Part shown: in pieces, positions 31,701 through 38,659 of the stretch | How the letters are laid out: every line of letters starts with the position of its first letter | Numbering within the stretch: position 1 is the stretch's first letter | Source: a virus | Length of the DNA: 64,000 nt | Reading direction: 5' to 3' (one strand) | IMG/VR virus record: IMGVR_UViG_3300042945_001831 | Coordinates: 1 to 64,000 of that record | Program-made: the position numbers and the translations under genes | The notes under the pieces: generated by a model | The model's database searches: none | What the model saw: only the letters and a program-made list of their open reading frames with translations | Told to the model about the DNA's origin: nothing

Positions 31701-33046
31701 ATGTAAATGGATCATTCAATACATTAGATTCTTTGACATATTACAATTCAACTGGTTCATCATTTGGACTTGCTGCTCCAACTTCTATCAATGATGATCC
31801 AATCAGAGATGGATATACATTATTGTTTGATCACAAAAATCACGGAATGCATTCAAGTTCAAATAAATTAGAAGTAATTAATTTCAATAGTGATTTGTCA
31901 CCAACAATTCTTTCTTCATCTATTTTGGATACATCAACAACAATAACTGTAAGCAATCCTGGAATATTAACTTCATTTGAAGGATCTGCCATAGGTGTTG
32001 CTAATACTGGATATTTGCTAATTGATAATGAAATAATTTCTTATAATTCTATTTCTGGAAATAATATTACAATTACTGAAAGGGGAATTGATAATAGTTT
32101 AAAAACAACTCATGCTATAAATTCATTGGTATATACTTATCAATTTAACTCTATTTCATTAAGAAAAATCAATAAAACACACAATATTGATTCAAGAGAA
32201 AAAACATTTGATAGTTACTATTTAAAATTATCAGATACATCAAAATCATTTAAAACAACCAAATCTGGCGGTGGAAAAAATCTTGAAGTTTCTCAAAATG
32301 TTCCATTTGAAGTTATTTCTCCAAGAATTAATTCAATAACACCTTCAGGAACAAATATTACAGCAAGAATTAAAACAATTTCAGGAACAAGTATTAGTGG
32401 AAATGAATCATCATTTGCAGATCAAGGATATGAGAATGTTTCTTTAAATAAATTGAATTATCTTAATAGTCCAAGAATTGTGGCATCGAAAGTAAATGAG
32501 TATAATTTACTTTCAAATGAAAAGTCATTTGCACTTGAAATGACTTTATCTACAACTAAAGAAGATGTATCGCCATTTATTGATTTGAATACTGCAAATA
32601 TTATCGCAATTAGCAACTTGGTTGATGATAAAGTTGAAAACTTTGAGACTGATAATAGATGTAAAATTCCAGGAAGTGATCCAAATTCTGGAATATATGA
32701 AACTAAAAAAATATCTTTGGAGTTCCCAGCAAACTCACTTTATGTTCAATTTGATGGACATAAATTTGCTGGAGCAGATATTCGAGTTATGTATAAACTT
32801 TATAGAAATGATAATTCAGATTTTCAACAAATTTATACTCCATTTAATACTGATGGATCACCAGACAAAACAGTAAATTCAAATAACAATTTAAATCAAT
32901 TTAGTGAATATAAATTTACTGCAGAAAATCTACCACAATTTAATGGATTTATGATTAAGGTTATTATGACCTCTAATGATCAATCAAAACCACCTAGAAT
33001 TAAAAACTTTAGGTCAATTGCTCTTCGTTCATATGCAGCAGAATGA
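25757..33046 (+). CDS. Large DUF4815-type virion structural protein
   Basis: 2429 residues. The N-terminus (YFDDFDENKNYKKVLFKPGF, then SRELNTLQSILQNQTEKFG) matches the DUF4815 pattern found in large cyanophage structural proteins downstream of gp8. Further recognisable parts are the linker DYTTLSLLETDTKNLSI (around 1135), the beta-sandwich-like DPLAQSFLIERDKYQDG followed by GGEVYFKTKD (around 1670), and shared modules: type A at about 1913-1975, type B at about 2050-2131, and a type D-like stretch near 863-920. It probably forms a baseplate-proximal or fibre-like part in the gp10 position. That role is inference from position. It overlaps the next gene by ATGA. Confidence 0.8.
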   Translation: MAQNTNLNISPYFDDFDENKNYKKVLFKPGFPIQSRELNTLQSILQNQTEKFGQYFFKEGSVVIPGATFYDDRYFAVRIDPYFLNIPVKEYTSILSSEEIEIKGETSGVTATVVNRITDTESIDGFDTLYVKYKSSGTDPNVKTFIDGENLITLSDINYSLTKISTNSSFAKCINSNATKIGSSASINDGVYFIRGYFVKVQKETIILDQYSNAPSYRIGLLINEQIISASSENQDLFDNAQGFPNESAPGADRFKISASLHKKELTDLNDQNFVELIRVNQGILQKFVNKTELNIFKEELARRTFEESGDYYVSPFAIDVRESLNDRISNRGVYYENQLTQNGNTPSDDIFVLQVSPGKAYVRGYDIDKLSTSSIDLVKPRTTKSKQNVSLPIKIGNLVRTNNVYGSPKIGFSTTYTINLLNQRLDSNRTIGSATTIGIARVYDFNQRFVSGISTTEYDLRLFDIQTYTSVTIGLGITASADSHIKGQYSGATGFLKNSIANETSLTIYDTKGNFSINEPIIVNGINVGRNLTSIVDYNFTDVKSVYGAVGVSTFASDLVLGQKAKVFTETSQFTITPGTTGISTVTSPSVSDFRSLVKIGDIVQYSRPGFSTITYNRVSNVSATKLTVVGVSTVIGVCEGNLPSSGSDLTVTDFDVVIPSLEDASNPGYTIDIQNRYVSSINLLDSTYIARKQILKNITASTYTFYLSDLGDNNIYFEPFKEDNYILTWETGQKEVLTSAQVSFSSNLRELTISGLSRTGNATLSCTVKRTTLSSKEKTLVRCNELIINRSKYSGSGIGSTTFNDGLTYNSVYGTRVQDDEISLNYPDIYRILGVFESNDSNNPTLPALTVSSQSDSFVNNVKIGEQLIGNSSGALARVVYVDGSNQIRFVYENEKTFEIEEIITFKTSSIVATISILIVGDRNIIRNYQFDDGYRLEYADYGRIIRNSGIAEPTKKLSIIFDYYQNNESSGTVESVNSYNSLNYSKEIPSVLGVRASDYIDFRPKVLPYSTTSTLSPFSFSSRNFSGSSSETIVSNETIVVDYSYYLGRLDRLYLTKDGLFEIKKGEPSENPKLPIPNNEGFEVATISMNPYMINATNDCSIKTIPHKRYTMNDIGNLETRIKTLEDYTTLSLLETDTKNLSIKDPNTGLDKFKSGFFVDTFRNHESHNLTGDSKFDIDIENGECRPRSTERNVSLIFETKSSLANPTNSDYRWIEDFESNNITRNGVGLTLKYTEVPFIVQDLASRTENINPFHIALYAGAIELTPISDFWIEEVMLETPDVIKIDSAFGAVAELLGVEDRENGGMSASYWNSHETTWTGKELIKEELVSSDVISSSSVVDAQRRNQVPLRRDVTTTTNVLSNDYLQTIQQTGINKTFGLQLTAGEEKISLGNRVIGVDVLYNCRSRNIEVVGNKLKPNTRYYVFFENTDVTEYCTPKLLPITMRRGTFATSDIVRTSISSQSVGNPQIKFRVAQLNHKFGDFKSPTVTYSTDPYTSSPLGSSYSSTSTIVNLDTGDLALLVDPSRSGWVRKGSVIANESGTAEAVVNELSLRSDEKGTLIFSLFIPDPKIPSNPKFTTGQNTIRITTSPTNANNLDPGESSAQTTYFATGYAQNTQEQTLSIKTPEIERKQIGSDQPITQITQSLDENRIETRTNVSDTGWYDPLAQSFLIERDKYQDGVFVTGGEVYFKTKDEVSPVTIQIRTMRDGSPTGVIVPFGETQVDPKDIPLSTDGSAPTIFKFSTPVYLQSGYEYALVLVSSTSKYLTFTSRVGEEDLILGSISNKQPYMGSLFKSQNGSTWDPSQFEDLKFKLFKAKFVTNTPSSFIFYNSDLPKGKILKENPATSYSKRQYVSIANTTISFAQGNSLTQTSSYGNIFDYGGPVGLGTSSLVVSSSGIGLTNGTFTGIGFSALTGYGSSCVATVTVSNGAISNLNVTSGGNGYRSGDLILVNQLGNTGTGVRATVGIVSTTNLLVIDDVNGSFNTLDSLTYYNSTGSSFGLAAPTSINDDPIRDGYTLLFDHKNHGMHSSSNKLEVINFNSDLSPTILSSSILDTSTTITVSNPGILTSFEGSAIGVANTGYLLIDNEIISYNSISGNNITITERGIDNSLKTTHAINSLVYTYQFNSISLRKINKTHNIDSREKTFDSYYLKLSDTSKSFKTTKSGGGKNLEVSQNVPFEVISPRINSITPSGTNITARIKTISGTSISGNESSFADQGYENVSLNKLNYLNSPRIVASKVNEYNLLSNEKSFALEMTLSTTKEDVSPFIDLNTANIIAISNLVDDKVENFETDNRCKIPGSDPNSGIYETKKISLEFPANSLYVQFDGHKFAGADIRVMYKLYRNDNSDFQQIYTPFNTDGSPDKTVNSNNNLNQFSEYKFTAENLPQFNGFMIKVIMTSNDQSKPPRIKNFRSIALRSYAAE

Positions 33047-33267
33047 ATAATTATTTAATAGTAGAAACTGATAGAAATTTAATTAGAGATTTAGATTCTA
33101 ATGCAATTGTAAATAAAAACAAAAATGAATATGATCAATTTTTAAAAATATCAGAACAAAAATATAAAGAAAAAAAAGAATTTGAAGATTTAAAAAATGA
33201 AGTCAATTTAATAAAAAGTGATTTAAGTGAAATTAAATCACTTTTAACTTTTATTGTGAATAAATGA
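33043..33267 (+). CDS. Small coiled-coil protein (74 aa)
   Basis: Coupled by ATGA to the large structural gene. It begins MNNYLIVETDRNLIRDLDSN and ends in a heptad-like coiled coil (EFEDLKNEVNLIKSDLSEIK). A similar small protein follows the DUF4815 gene in other cyanophages, as I recall. It may help assemble or chaperone the large protein. Function unproven. Confidence 0.65.
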   Translation: MNNYLIVETDRNLIRDLDSNAIVNKNKNEYDQFLKISEQKYKEKKEFEDLKNEVNLIKSDLSEIKSLLTFIVNK

Positions 33268-33269
33268 CT

Positions 33270-33277
33270 TATAAATA
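33270..33277 (+). promoter_or_regulatory. Late promoter TATAAATA
   Basis: Exact TATAAATA just after the coiled-coil gene and 29 bp before the next start at 33307. Confidence 0.7.
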
Positions 33278-33306
33278 ACTTAGAAAGATTTTAATTTAAT
33301 GTAATA

Positions 33307-33645
33307 ATGTCTGCATATGTTAGTAACATAATTATTGATGCTGGAAGTGACTTTTCTCAAACTTTTTATCTTGAGCAATCTACAAATTCACCATTAAATT
33401 TATCTGGGTATACTGGAGCATCTTTAATAAAAAAGCACCCAGCAGCATTAAAAACTATTGCAGCATTTGTAGTTTCATTTCCAAATAGAATCAATGGAGA
33501 AATTGTATTATCTTTGGGATCGACTATTACTTCCACGTTAAAACCTGGAAGATATTGTTATGATGTATTATTGAATAGTGGTACTAATGTTAAAACCAGA
33601 GTAATTGAAGGAAGTGCTATTGTTACTGCTGGAATTACTACTTAA
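33307..33645 (+). CDS. Hypothetical virion-associated protein (112 aa)
   Basis: A compact, all-beta-looking protein: VSNIIIDAGSDFSQTFYLEQ, LNLSGYTGASLIKKHP, and a C-terminal LKPGRYCYDVLLNSG then TRVIEGSAIV. The pattern resembles N-terminal domains of phage baseplate or receptor-binding proteins (BppU-like), but I am not certain. It is late-expressed, lies among structural genes and ends 5 nt before the next gene. Confidence 0.65.
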   Translation: MSAYVSNIIIDAGSDFSQTFYLEQSTNSPLNLSGYTGASLIKKHPAALKTIAAFVVSFPNRINGEIVLSLGSTITSTLKPGRYCYDVLLNSGTNVKTRVIEGSAIVTAGITT

Positions 33646-33650
33646 CAAAA

Positions 33651-34670
33651 ATGTCAGATATCAAAGTAAGAGTTGGATCACAAAATGCAATAAAAGTTAT
33701 ATCTACAGTTTCCGGAAAAACTGAAGGACGATTTCCCGGAGATTTAGTAGTAGAAGGAAATACATTTTTGGGAAATGATTCCAATGATGTATTATCTGTT
33801 ATTGGAATTGCAACATTCGTTGGAAATATTACTCAAACAGGAACATTTACAAATTTTGGTGGGGCAATAATTGATGAAATTAGCATTTTTTCAAATGTAA
33901 TTTCAACAAAATCTGGCACTGGAAATGTACTTTATATTGATCCATATCCAGATGGTTTGAGTAATGAAGGAAAAGTTGTAATTAAAGGTGATTTGCAAGT
34001 TGATGGAACTACAACCACAGTTAATTCAAGCATAATAAGCACAAACGAAACTATTTTAAATCTTGGTGATATTACAAGTATTAGAACTGTTATTTCTCCA
34101 GTCTCTTCTGGTGTAAGTACAATTTCATTGGATTCTATCATAGGTATTAATACTGGTGATATTATTTCTGGTTCAAATAGTCTTCCAATTTCATCTACAG
34201 ACAGAACAATTGTTGGATATAATCCAACAACAAAAGTTATTACCATACAGGGATCTACATTTTCAAGTATTTCTACCACAACCCAATTAACTATACAGCA
34301 TTTTTATGACACAAATACAGATAGAGGTATTTCATTCGAATACAATACATCATCTGGTGTCGAAAATTATAAAAAAGGATTTTTTGGATTTAAAGATAAT
34401 AGCGGTTACTTTACTTTTATTCCAGATGCTACATTTACAAATAGTGTAGTAACTGGAACTAAAGGAACATTAGATATTGGTGCAATTTATTTAAATTTTG
34501 CATCTTCTGGTATTAGTACTAGAGGAGTATCTTATTTTGATTCATTTGGAAAATTAGTAAGTACAAATTCGCCAGAAATTGGATATGCAAGAACATCTAA
34601 TTATATTCTAACCACAAATGATTCAAATGTTCCTGTTTGGACTAATATATTAGATGGAGGATCTTTTTGA
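33651..34670 (+). CDS. Fibre-like virion structural protein (339 aa)
   Basis: A repetitive beta protein beginning MSDIKVRVGSQNAIKVISTVSG. Segments such as GDLVVEGNTFLGNDSNDVLS and GDLQVDGTTTTVNSS resemble the triple-beta-spiral or beta-helix shaft repeats in phage tail fibres. The C-terminus is rich in G/S/T. Its place between a BppU-like protein and the neck genes suggests a whisker or short-fibre component. It overlaps nothing, but the next gene starts one base after its stop. Confidence 0.68.
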   Translation: MSDIKVRVGSQNAIKVISTVSGKTEGRFPGDLVVEGNTFLGNDSNDVLSVIGIATFVGNITQTGTFTNFGGAIIDEISIFSNVISTKSGTGNVLYIDPYPDGLSNEGKVVIKGDLQVDGTTTTVNSSIISTNETILNLGDITSIRTVISPVSSGVSTISLDSIIGINTGDIISGSNSLPISSTDRTIVGYNPTTKVITIQGSTFSSISTTTQLTIQHFYDTNTDRGISFEYNTSSGVENYKKGFFGFKDNSGYFTFIPDATFTNSVVTGTKGTLDIGAIYLNFASSGISTRGVSYFDSFGKLVSTNSPEIGYARTSNYILTTNDSNVPVWTNILDGGSF

Positions 34671-34671
34671 T

Positions 34672-34899
34672 ATGGATAGTCAAGTTGATGTCAATATTTT
34701 AATTAATGTGTACAATCAAAAAATATCTTCATTGATAAATCAAAATATTTTATTAGAAGCAAAAATTAAATCAAATTTAAAAGACTACGAAGAAGAAAAA
34801 AACACTCTTCTTATAAAAAATCTTGAACTGCAAAAAAAATATGATGAATTGAATAAATCAAAGCAAAAAAATCAAAATGATCAAGATAAATACGAATAG
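34672..34899 (+). CDS. Coiled-coil protein (75 aa)
   Basis: ATG 34672 is preferred, one base after the upstream stop; an in-frame ATG at 34654 would overlap. Almost all of it is predicted coiled coil (INQNILLEAKIKSNLKDYEEEK, KNLELQKKYDELNKSKQKNQ). It could oligomerise and act as an assembly factor for the fibre-like protein. No family is recognised. Confidence 0.65.
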   Translation: MDSQVDVNILINVYNQKISSLINQNILLEAKIKSNLKDYEEEKNTLLIKNLELQKKYDELNKSKQKNQNDQDKYE

Positions 34900-34913
34900 G
34901 CGGAAATTTAAAA

Positions 34914-35729
34914 ATGTCTCAACCATCATCTCGTCAAGGTTTAATCGATTACTGCTTGAGAAAGCTTGGTTATCCAGTTTTAGAAATTAATGTTGATGAT
35001 GATCAAATAGATGATTTAGTTGATGATGCCATTCAATACTACAATGAGAGGCATTATGATGGAATTGAAAGGGTTTATTTAAAACACAAATTAGATAAAG
35101 ATCAAGTAAATACATTAAGAACCGGGGTTACAACTTCAACTGCATCATCAAATGTTGGAGTAACTACAGTATCATACACAGAAACAAATAATTTTTTACA
35201 ACTTCCAGATTATGTTATTGGAGTCAACAACGTATTTAAAGTTGATTCTAGTACTATTTCTAGTGGATTATTCAATATTAAGTATCAAATATTTTTAAAT
35301 GATTTATATTATTATGGAGCATTAGATCTTTTAAATTATTCAATGACAAAAACTTATTTGGAAGATTTGAGTAGACTTCTAACACCAGATGTTCAAATAA
35401 GATTTAATAAAAAAAATCATAGGTTATATATGGATATTGATTGGGCACAAATGAGTGATACAAATTATTTAATATTTGATTGCTACAGAATGATAAATCC
35501 ATCAGACACGCCAAAAGTATATAATGATTTTTGGTTAAAAAAATATTTGACATCTTTAATTAAAAGACAATGGGGTCAAAATATGATTAAATTCCAAGGA
35601 GTTATGCTTCCTGGTGGTGTTCAACTAAATGGTAGACAAATTTATGATGATGCAGTTGCAGAAATAGATGAAATTGAGAAGCAACTTAAGTACGAATACG
35701 AATTGCCCCCAATGGATATGATCGGATAA
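34914..35729 (+). CDS. gp13: gp13 neck protein
   Basis: 271 residues (T4 gp13 309). With gp14 it closes the filled head and joins it to the tail. The N-terminus (SRQGLIDYCLRKLGYPVLEIN then VDDDQIDDLVDDAIQYYNE) is, as recalled, the strongly conserved start of cyanophage gp13. The C-terminal half (WLKKYLTSLIKRQWGQNMIK, LPGGVQLNGRQIYDDA) is also typical. It lies 4 nt upstream of gp14. Confidence 0.9.
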   Translation: MSQPSSRQGLIDYCLRKLGYPVLEINVDDDQIDDLVDDAIQYYNERHYDGIERVYLKHKLDKDQVNTLRTGVTTSTASSNVGVTTVSYTETNNFLQLPDYVIGVNNVFKVDSSTISSGLFNIKYQIFLNDLYYYGALDLLNYSMTKTYLEDLSRLLTPDVQIRFNKKNHRLYMDIDWAQMSDTNYLIFDCYRMINPSDTPKVYNDFWLKKYLTSLIKRQWGQNMIKFQGVMLPGGVQLNGRQIYDDAVAEIDEIEKQLKYEYELPPMDMIG

Positions 35730-35733
35730 TATT

Positions 35734-37131
35734 ATGTCACCACTTAATCCATTTTTTTTACAAGGTTCTGCAAGTGAACAAAGACTGGTTCAAGATTTAA
35801 TTAATGAACAATTGAGAATGTATGGGCAAGATGTAGTATATCTTCCTAGAAAAATTATTAATAAAAAAACTGTCATTAAAGAAGTAGTTGCATCAAAATT
35901 TGATGATTCTTTTAGAATTGAAGCATATTTGATGAATTATCAAGGATTTGGCGGTCAAGGAGATATATTATCAAAATTCGGAGTTCAAACTACAGATCAA
36001 CTTACTTTAATAATATCAAAAGAAAGATATGAAGATTTCATATCTCCATTTTTAACTGGAGATGAACAAATAGAATTAACAACAAGACCAGAAGAAGGAG
36101 ATTTGATATATTTACCATTAGATAATACAATTTTTGAAATTAAATATGTAGAAGGAAAAGCACCATTCTATCAGTTGAATAATTTGTATGTTTATGAATT
36201 GAGATGTGAAGTATTTGACTATGCATCTGACGATATTATTGATACTTCTATATCTGAAGTTGATGAATCCGTAGAAAATTTTGGATATATAACAACAATC
36301 AATATGGTTGGTGCTTCTGCAACTTCAGCATCAGCATCTGTAAGTTTATCCAATATTACTGGAAAATCAGTTTCGAGTATAGATCTAATTAATGATGGAA
36401 CTGGATATTTGTCCACCCCTATTGTTTCAATTTCAACTTCACCAAATGGTATTTCAGCAACAGCAGTTGCAATTATGACGTATCGTTCTGGACAAACTGG
36501 AAATTCTATTGATAAGATTTTAATAATCAACCCAGGATATGGATATACAATTGAACCAACAGTAACAATAAAATCAAATTCTGGTTCTGGAGCAATTGCA
36601 AGTGCAATTATTTCTAGTGGTTCACTTTCAAGTATTAGCATAATTAATACTGGATTTGAATATTCATCAGCACCAATAGTTTCAATTTCTACTGCTCCTC
36701 ATGGTGGAACAAATGCCTCTGCAGTATCAACTATAAATTCAGATGGAGAAGTTACTTCCATAAGATACATCAATGCTGGTGCTGGATATACAATAGCACC
36801 AAATATCACATTCACATCACCTTCTGATAGTTCATTTGGAAATTATAAATTTAATGAAAATGTGAGGGGAGTTTCCACAGGAACAACTGCTTATGTATCT
36901 AAATGGGATTCTGTCAATAGAAAACTTGAAGTTAAAGTTACTAATGGAACATTTGCAGTTGGAGAAACTATTGTTGGTCTGGGAACAACTAATGGTTATA
37001 GTGCAAGTTATAAAGTTTTATCAATAGAAAGAGATGATTTGTATGATACATATGCAGAAAATATTCCTATAGAAAATGAAGCGGATAATATTCTCGATTT
37101 CAGCGAAAGAAACCCCTTTGGAGATTATTAA
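35734..37131 (+). CDS. gp14: gp14 neck protein with inserted repeat domain
   Basis: 465 residues against 256 in T4. Residues 1-185 are standard gp14 (NPFFLQGSASEQRLVQDLIN, then YGQDVVYLPRKIINK, AYLMNYQGFGGQGDILSKFG, FEIKYVEGKAPFYQL). The conserved C-terminal tail (ENEADNILDFSERNPFGDY) closes the protein. Between them sit four type A modules at about 186-369 (GTGYLSTPIVSIS, GYGYTIEPTVTIK, GFEYSSAPIVSIS, GAGYTIAPNITFT). A type D module follows at about 370-440 (GVSTGTTAYVSKWD, GTFAVGETIVGLG). The insertion would place a decoration domain on the neck. Confidence 0.9.
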   Translation: MSPLNPFFLQGSASEQRLVQDLINEQLRMYGQDVVYLPRKIINKKTVIKEVVASKFDDSFRIEAYLMNYQGFGGQGDILSKFGVQTTDQLTLIISKERYEDFISPFLTGDEQIELTTRPEEGDLIYLPLDNTIFEIKYVEGKAPFYQLNNLYVYELRCEVFDYASDDIIDTSISEVDESVENFGYITTINMVGASATSASASVSLSNITGKSVSSIDLINDGTGYLSTPIVSISTSPNGISATAVAIMTYRSGQTGNSIDKILIINPGYGYTIEPTVTIKSNSGSGAIASAIISSGSLSSISIINTGFEYSSAPIVSISTAPHGGTNASAVSTINSDGEVTSIRYINAGAGYTIAPNITFTSPSDSSFGNYKFNENVRGVSTGTTAYVSKWDSVNRKLEVKVTNGTFAVGETIVGLGTTNGYSASYKVLSIERDDLYDTYAENIPIENEADNILDFSERNPFGDY

Positions 37132-37161
37132 ATCTAAATAATTAATAAAACTTTTAATATT

Positions 37162-38211
37162 ATGTTTGGACAATACTACTATCACGAAATAATTAGAAAG
37201 ACTATCATTGCTTTTGGTACTCTTTTTAATACTATTGACATCAAGCATAAAACACAAAGTAATGAAGACTATAGTATTATTAGAGTTCCAATTGCTTATG
37301 GTCCAACAGAAAAGTTTCTTGCTAGATTAGAACAAAAACCAGATTTAAGAAAAAGAGTATCAATAACACTTCCGAGAATGTCATTTGAAATGACCAGCAT
37401 TCGTTATGATAATAGTAGAAAAATTTCTACTATGCAAACATTTAAAGTATTAAATCAAGATAATAAAACTATAAAAAAAATGTTTATGCCTGTTCCATAT
37501 AATATAGGCATACAACTTTCTATCATGACTCAATATAATGATGATGCTCTGCAAATCGTAGAACAAATTTTACCTTATTTTCAACCATCATTTAATCTTT
37601 CTGTAGATTTAGTATCTTCTATTGCAGAAAAAAGAGATATTCCAATGATTTTGGAAGATGTATCATTCAAAGATAATTATGACAGTGGATATGAAGAAAA
37701 AAGAACTATAATTTATACATTAGACTTTACAGCAAAAACTTATCTATTTGGTCCAATTCCAAATTCCGATGAAGGATTTATTAAAAAAGTACAAGTTGAT
37801 TATTATAGCAACACAAATACTAAAAATGCTTCCAGACAACTTAGATACGTCGCGGAACCAAGAGCAACAAAAGATTATGATGAAGATAATACTACAACAT
37901 TAGCAGAAAATATTGATAATCAAATTACAAAATTTAATGTTGGAGACACCACAAATCTGTCTATTGATGATTATATTCAAATTGATACTGAATCAATGTT
38001 AATTAAATCAATTGACGGAAATACATTGACTGTAGTGAGAGGAAAAGACAACACACTTATTGAATCTCACATTAATGGAAGTTATATTAATTTAATCAAT
38101 TCTTTAGATAATGATTTAATAGAACAAACTGATGATTTTGGATTTAGTGAATATCGTTATGATTATAACGATGGAAAAGTGTACAGTCCAACTAAAGGTA
38201 CTGATGTATGA
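37162..38211 (+). CDS. gp15: gp15 tail terminator / sheath stabiliser with inserted module
   Basis: 349 residues (T4 gp15 272). The start MFGQYYYHEIIRKTIIAFGT aligns by eye with T4 gp15 (MFGYFYN...), as do VEQILPYFQP and the DYDSGYEEKR-like region. gp15 caps the tail and joins the neck. Residues about 247-313 (ITKFNVGDTTNLSIDDYIQI, then TESMLIKSI, LTVVRGKDNT, SHINGSY) form a type B module not present in T4, shared with the two giant structural proteins. The stop overlaps the gp16 start (ATGA). Confidence 0.9.
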   Translation: MFGQYYYHEIIRKTIIAFGTLFNTIDIKHKTQSNEDYSIIRVPIAYGPTEKFLARLEQKPDLRKRVSITLPRMSFEMTSIRYDNSRKISTMQTFKVLNQDNKTIKKMFMPVPYNIGIQLSIMTQYNDDALQIVEQILPYFQPSFNLSVDLVSSIAEKRDIPMILEDVSFKDNYDSGYEEKRTIIYTLDFTAKTYLFGPIPNSDEGFIKKVQVDYYSNTNTKNASRQLRYVAEPRATKDYDEDNTTTLAENIDNQITKFNVGDTTNLSIDDYIQIDTESMLIKSIDGNTLTVVRGKDNTLIESHINGSYINLINSLDNDLIEQTDDFGFSEYRYDYNDGKVYSPTKGTDV

Positions 38212-38639
38212 ATAATAAATTTGATGATATAAATGAAGCATTGGAGATAGAAGCAACTCCAATAGAAAAAAAACTTGTAAAAAGATCTTCATCAAAATTA
38301 TCTAGACCAATAGATATCAATGATTTGGATGCAGATTATGAGTATACAAGAGGGCATTATTATGCGTTATTGGAAAAGGGACAAGAAGCCATTGATAGTA
38401 TATTAGAACTAGCACAAAATTCAGAAAAAGCAAGAGATTTTGAAGTCGCACTTCAAGGAATTAAAAACATTGCCGATGTTGCTGATAAACTTATGGATCT
38501 ACAACAAAAAAATAAAAAAATAAGAGAAGAAGAAACAAAACGACCATCTACAGTAAATAATTCTGTATTCATTGGTTCAACAGCAGATCTTCATAAATTA
38601 ATTAAAAATGGGTTCAACTCTGAAGATAAAACTAAATAA
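38208..38639 (+). CDS. gp16: gp16 small terminase subunit
   Basis: 143 residues (T4 gp16 164). It forms a ring that recognises DNA and regulates gp17. The central region YEYTRGHYYALLEKGQEAID then LAQNSEKARDFEVALQGIKN followed by DVADKLMDLQQKNKKI is the conserved helical hairpin of T4-type small terminases. It overlaps gp15 by 4 nt. Unusually, gp17 does not follow directly: two further genes intervene. Confidence 0.88.
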   Translation: MNNKFDDINEALEIEATPIEKKLVKRSSSKLSRPIDINDLDADYEYTRGHYYALLEKGQEAIDSILELAQNSEKARDFEVALQGIKNIADVADKLMDLQQKNKKIREEETKRPSTVNNSVFIGSTADLHKLIKNGFNSEDKTK

Positions 38640-38659
38640 TAAAAGGTAGAGAAAAAACA

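Noticed and set aside
36219-36641. 140-codon minus-strand frame over gp14
   Set aside because: Shadow of the repeated module A region of gp14; the repeats keep the reverse frame open.
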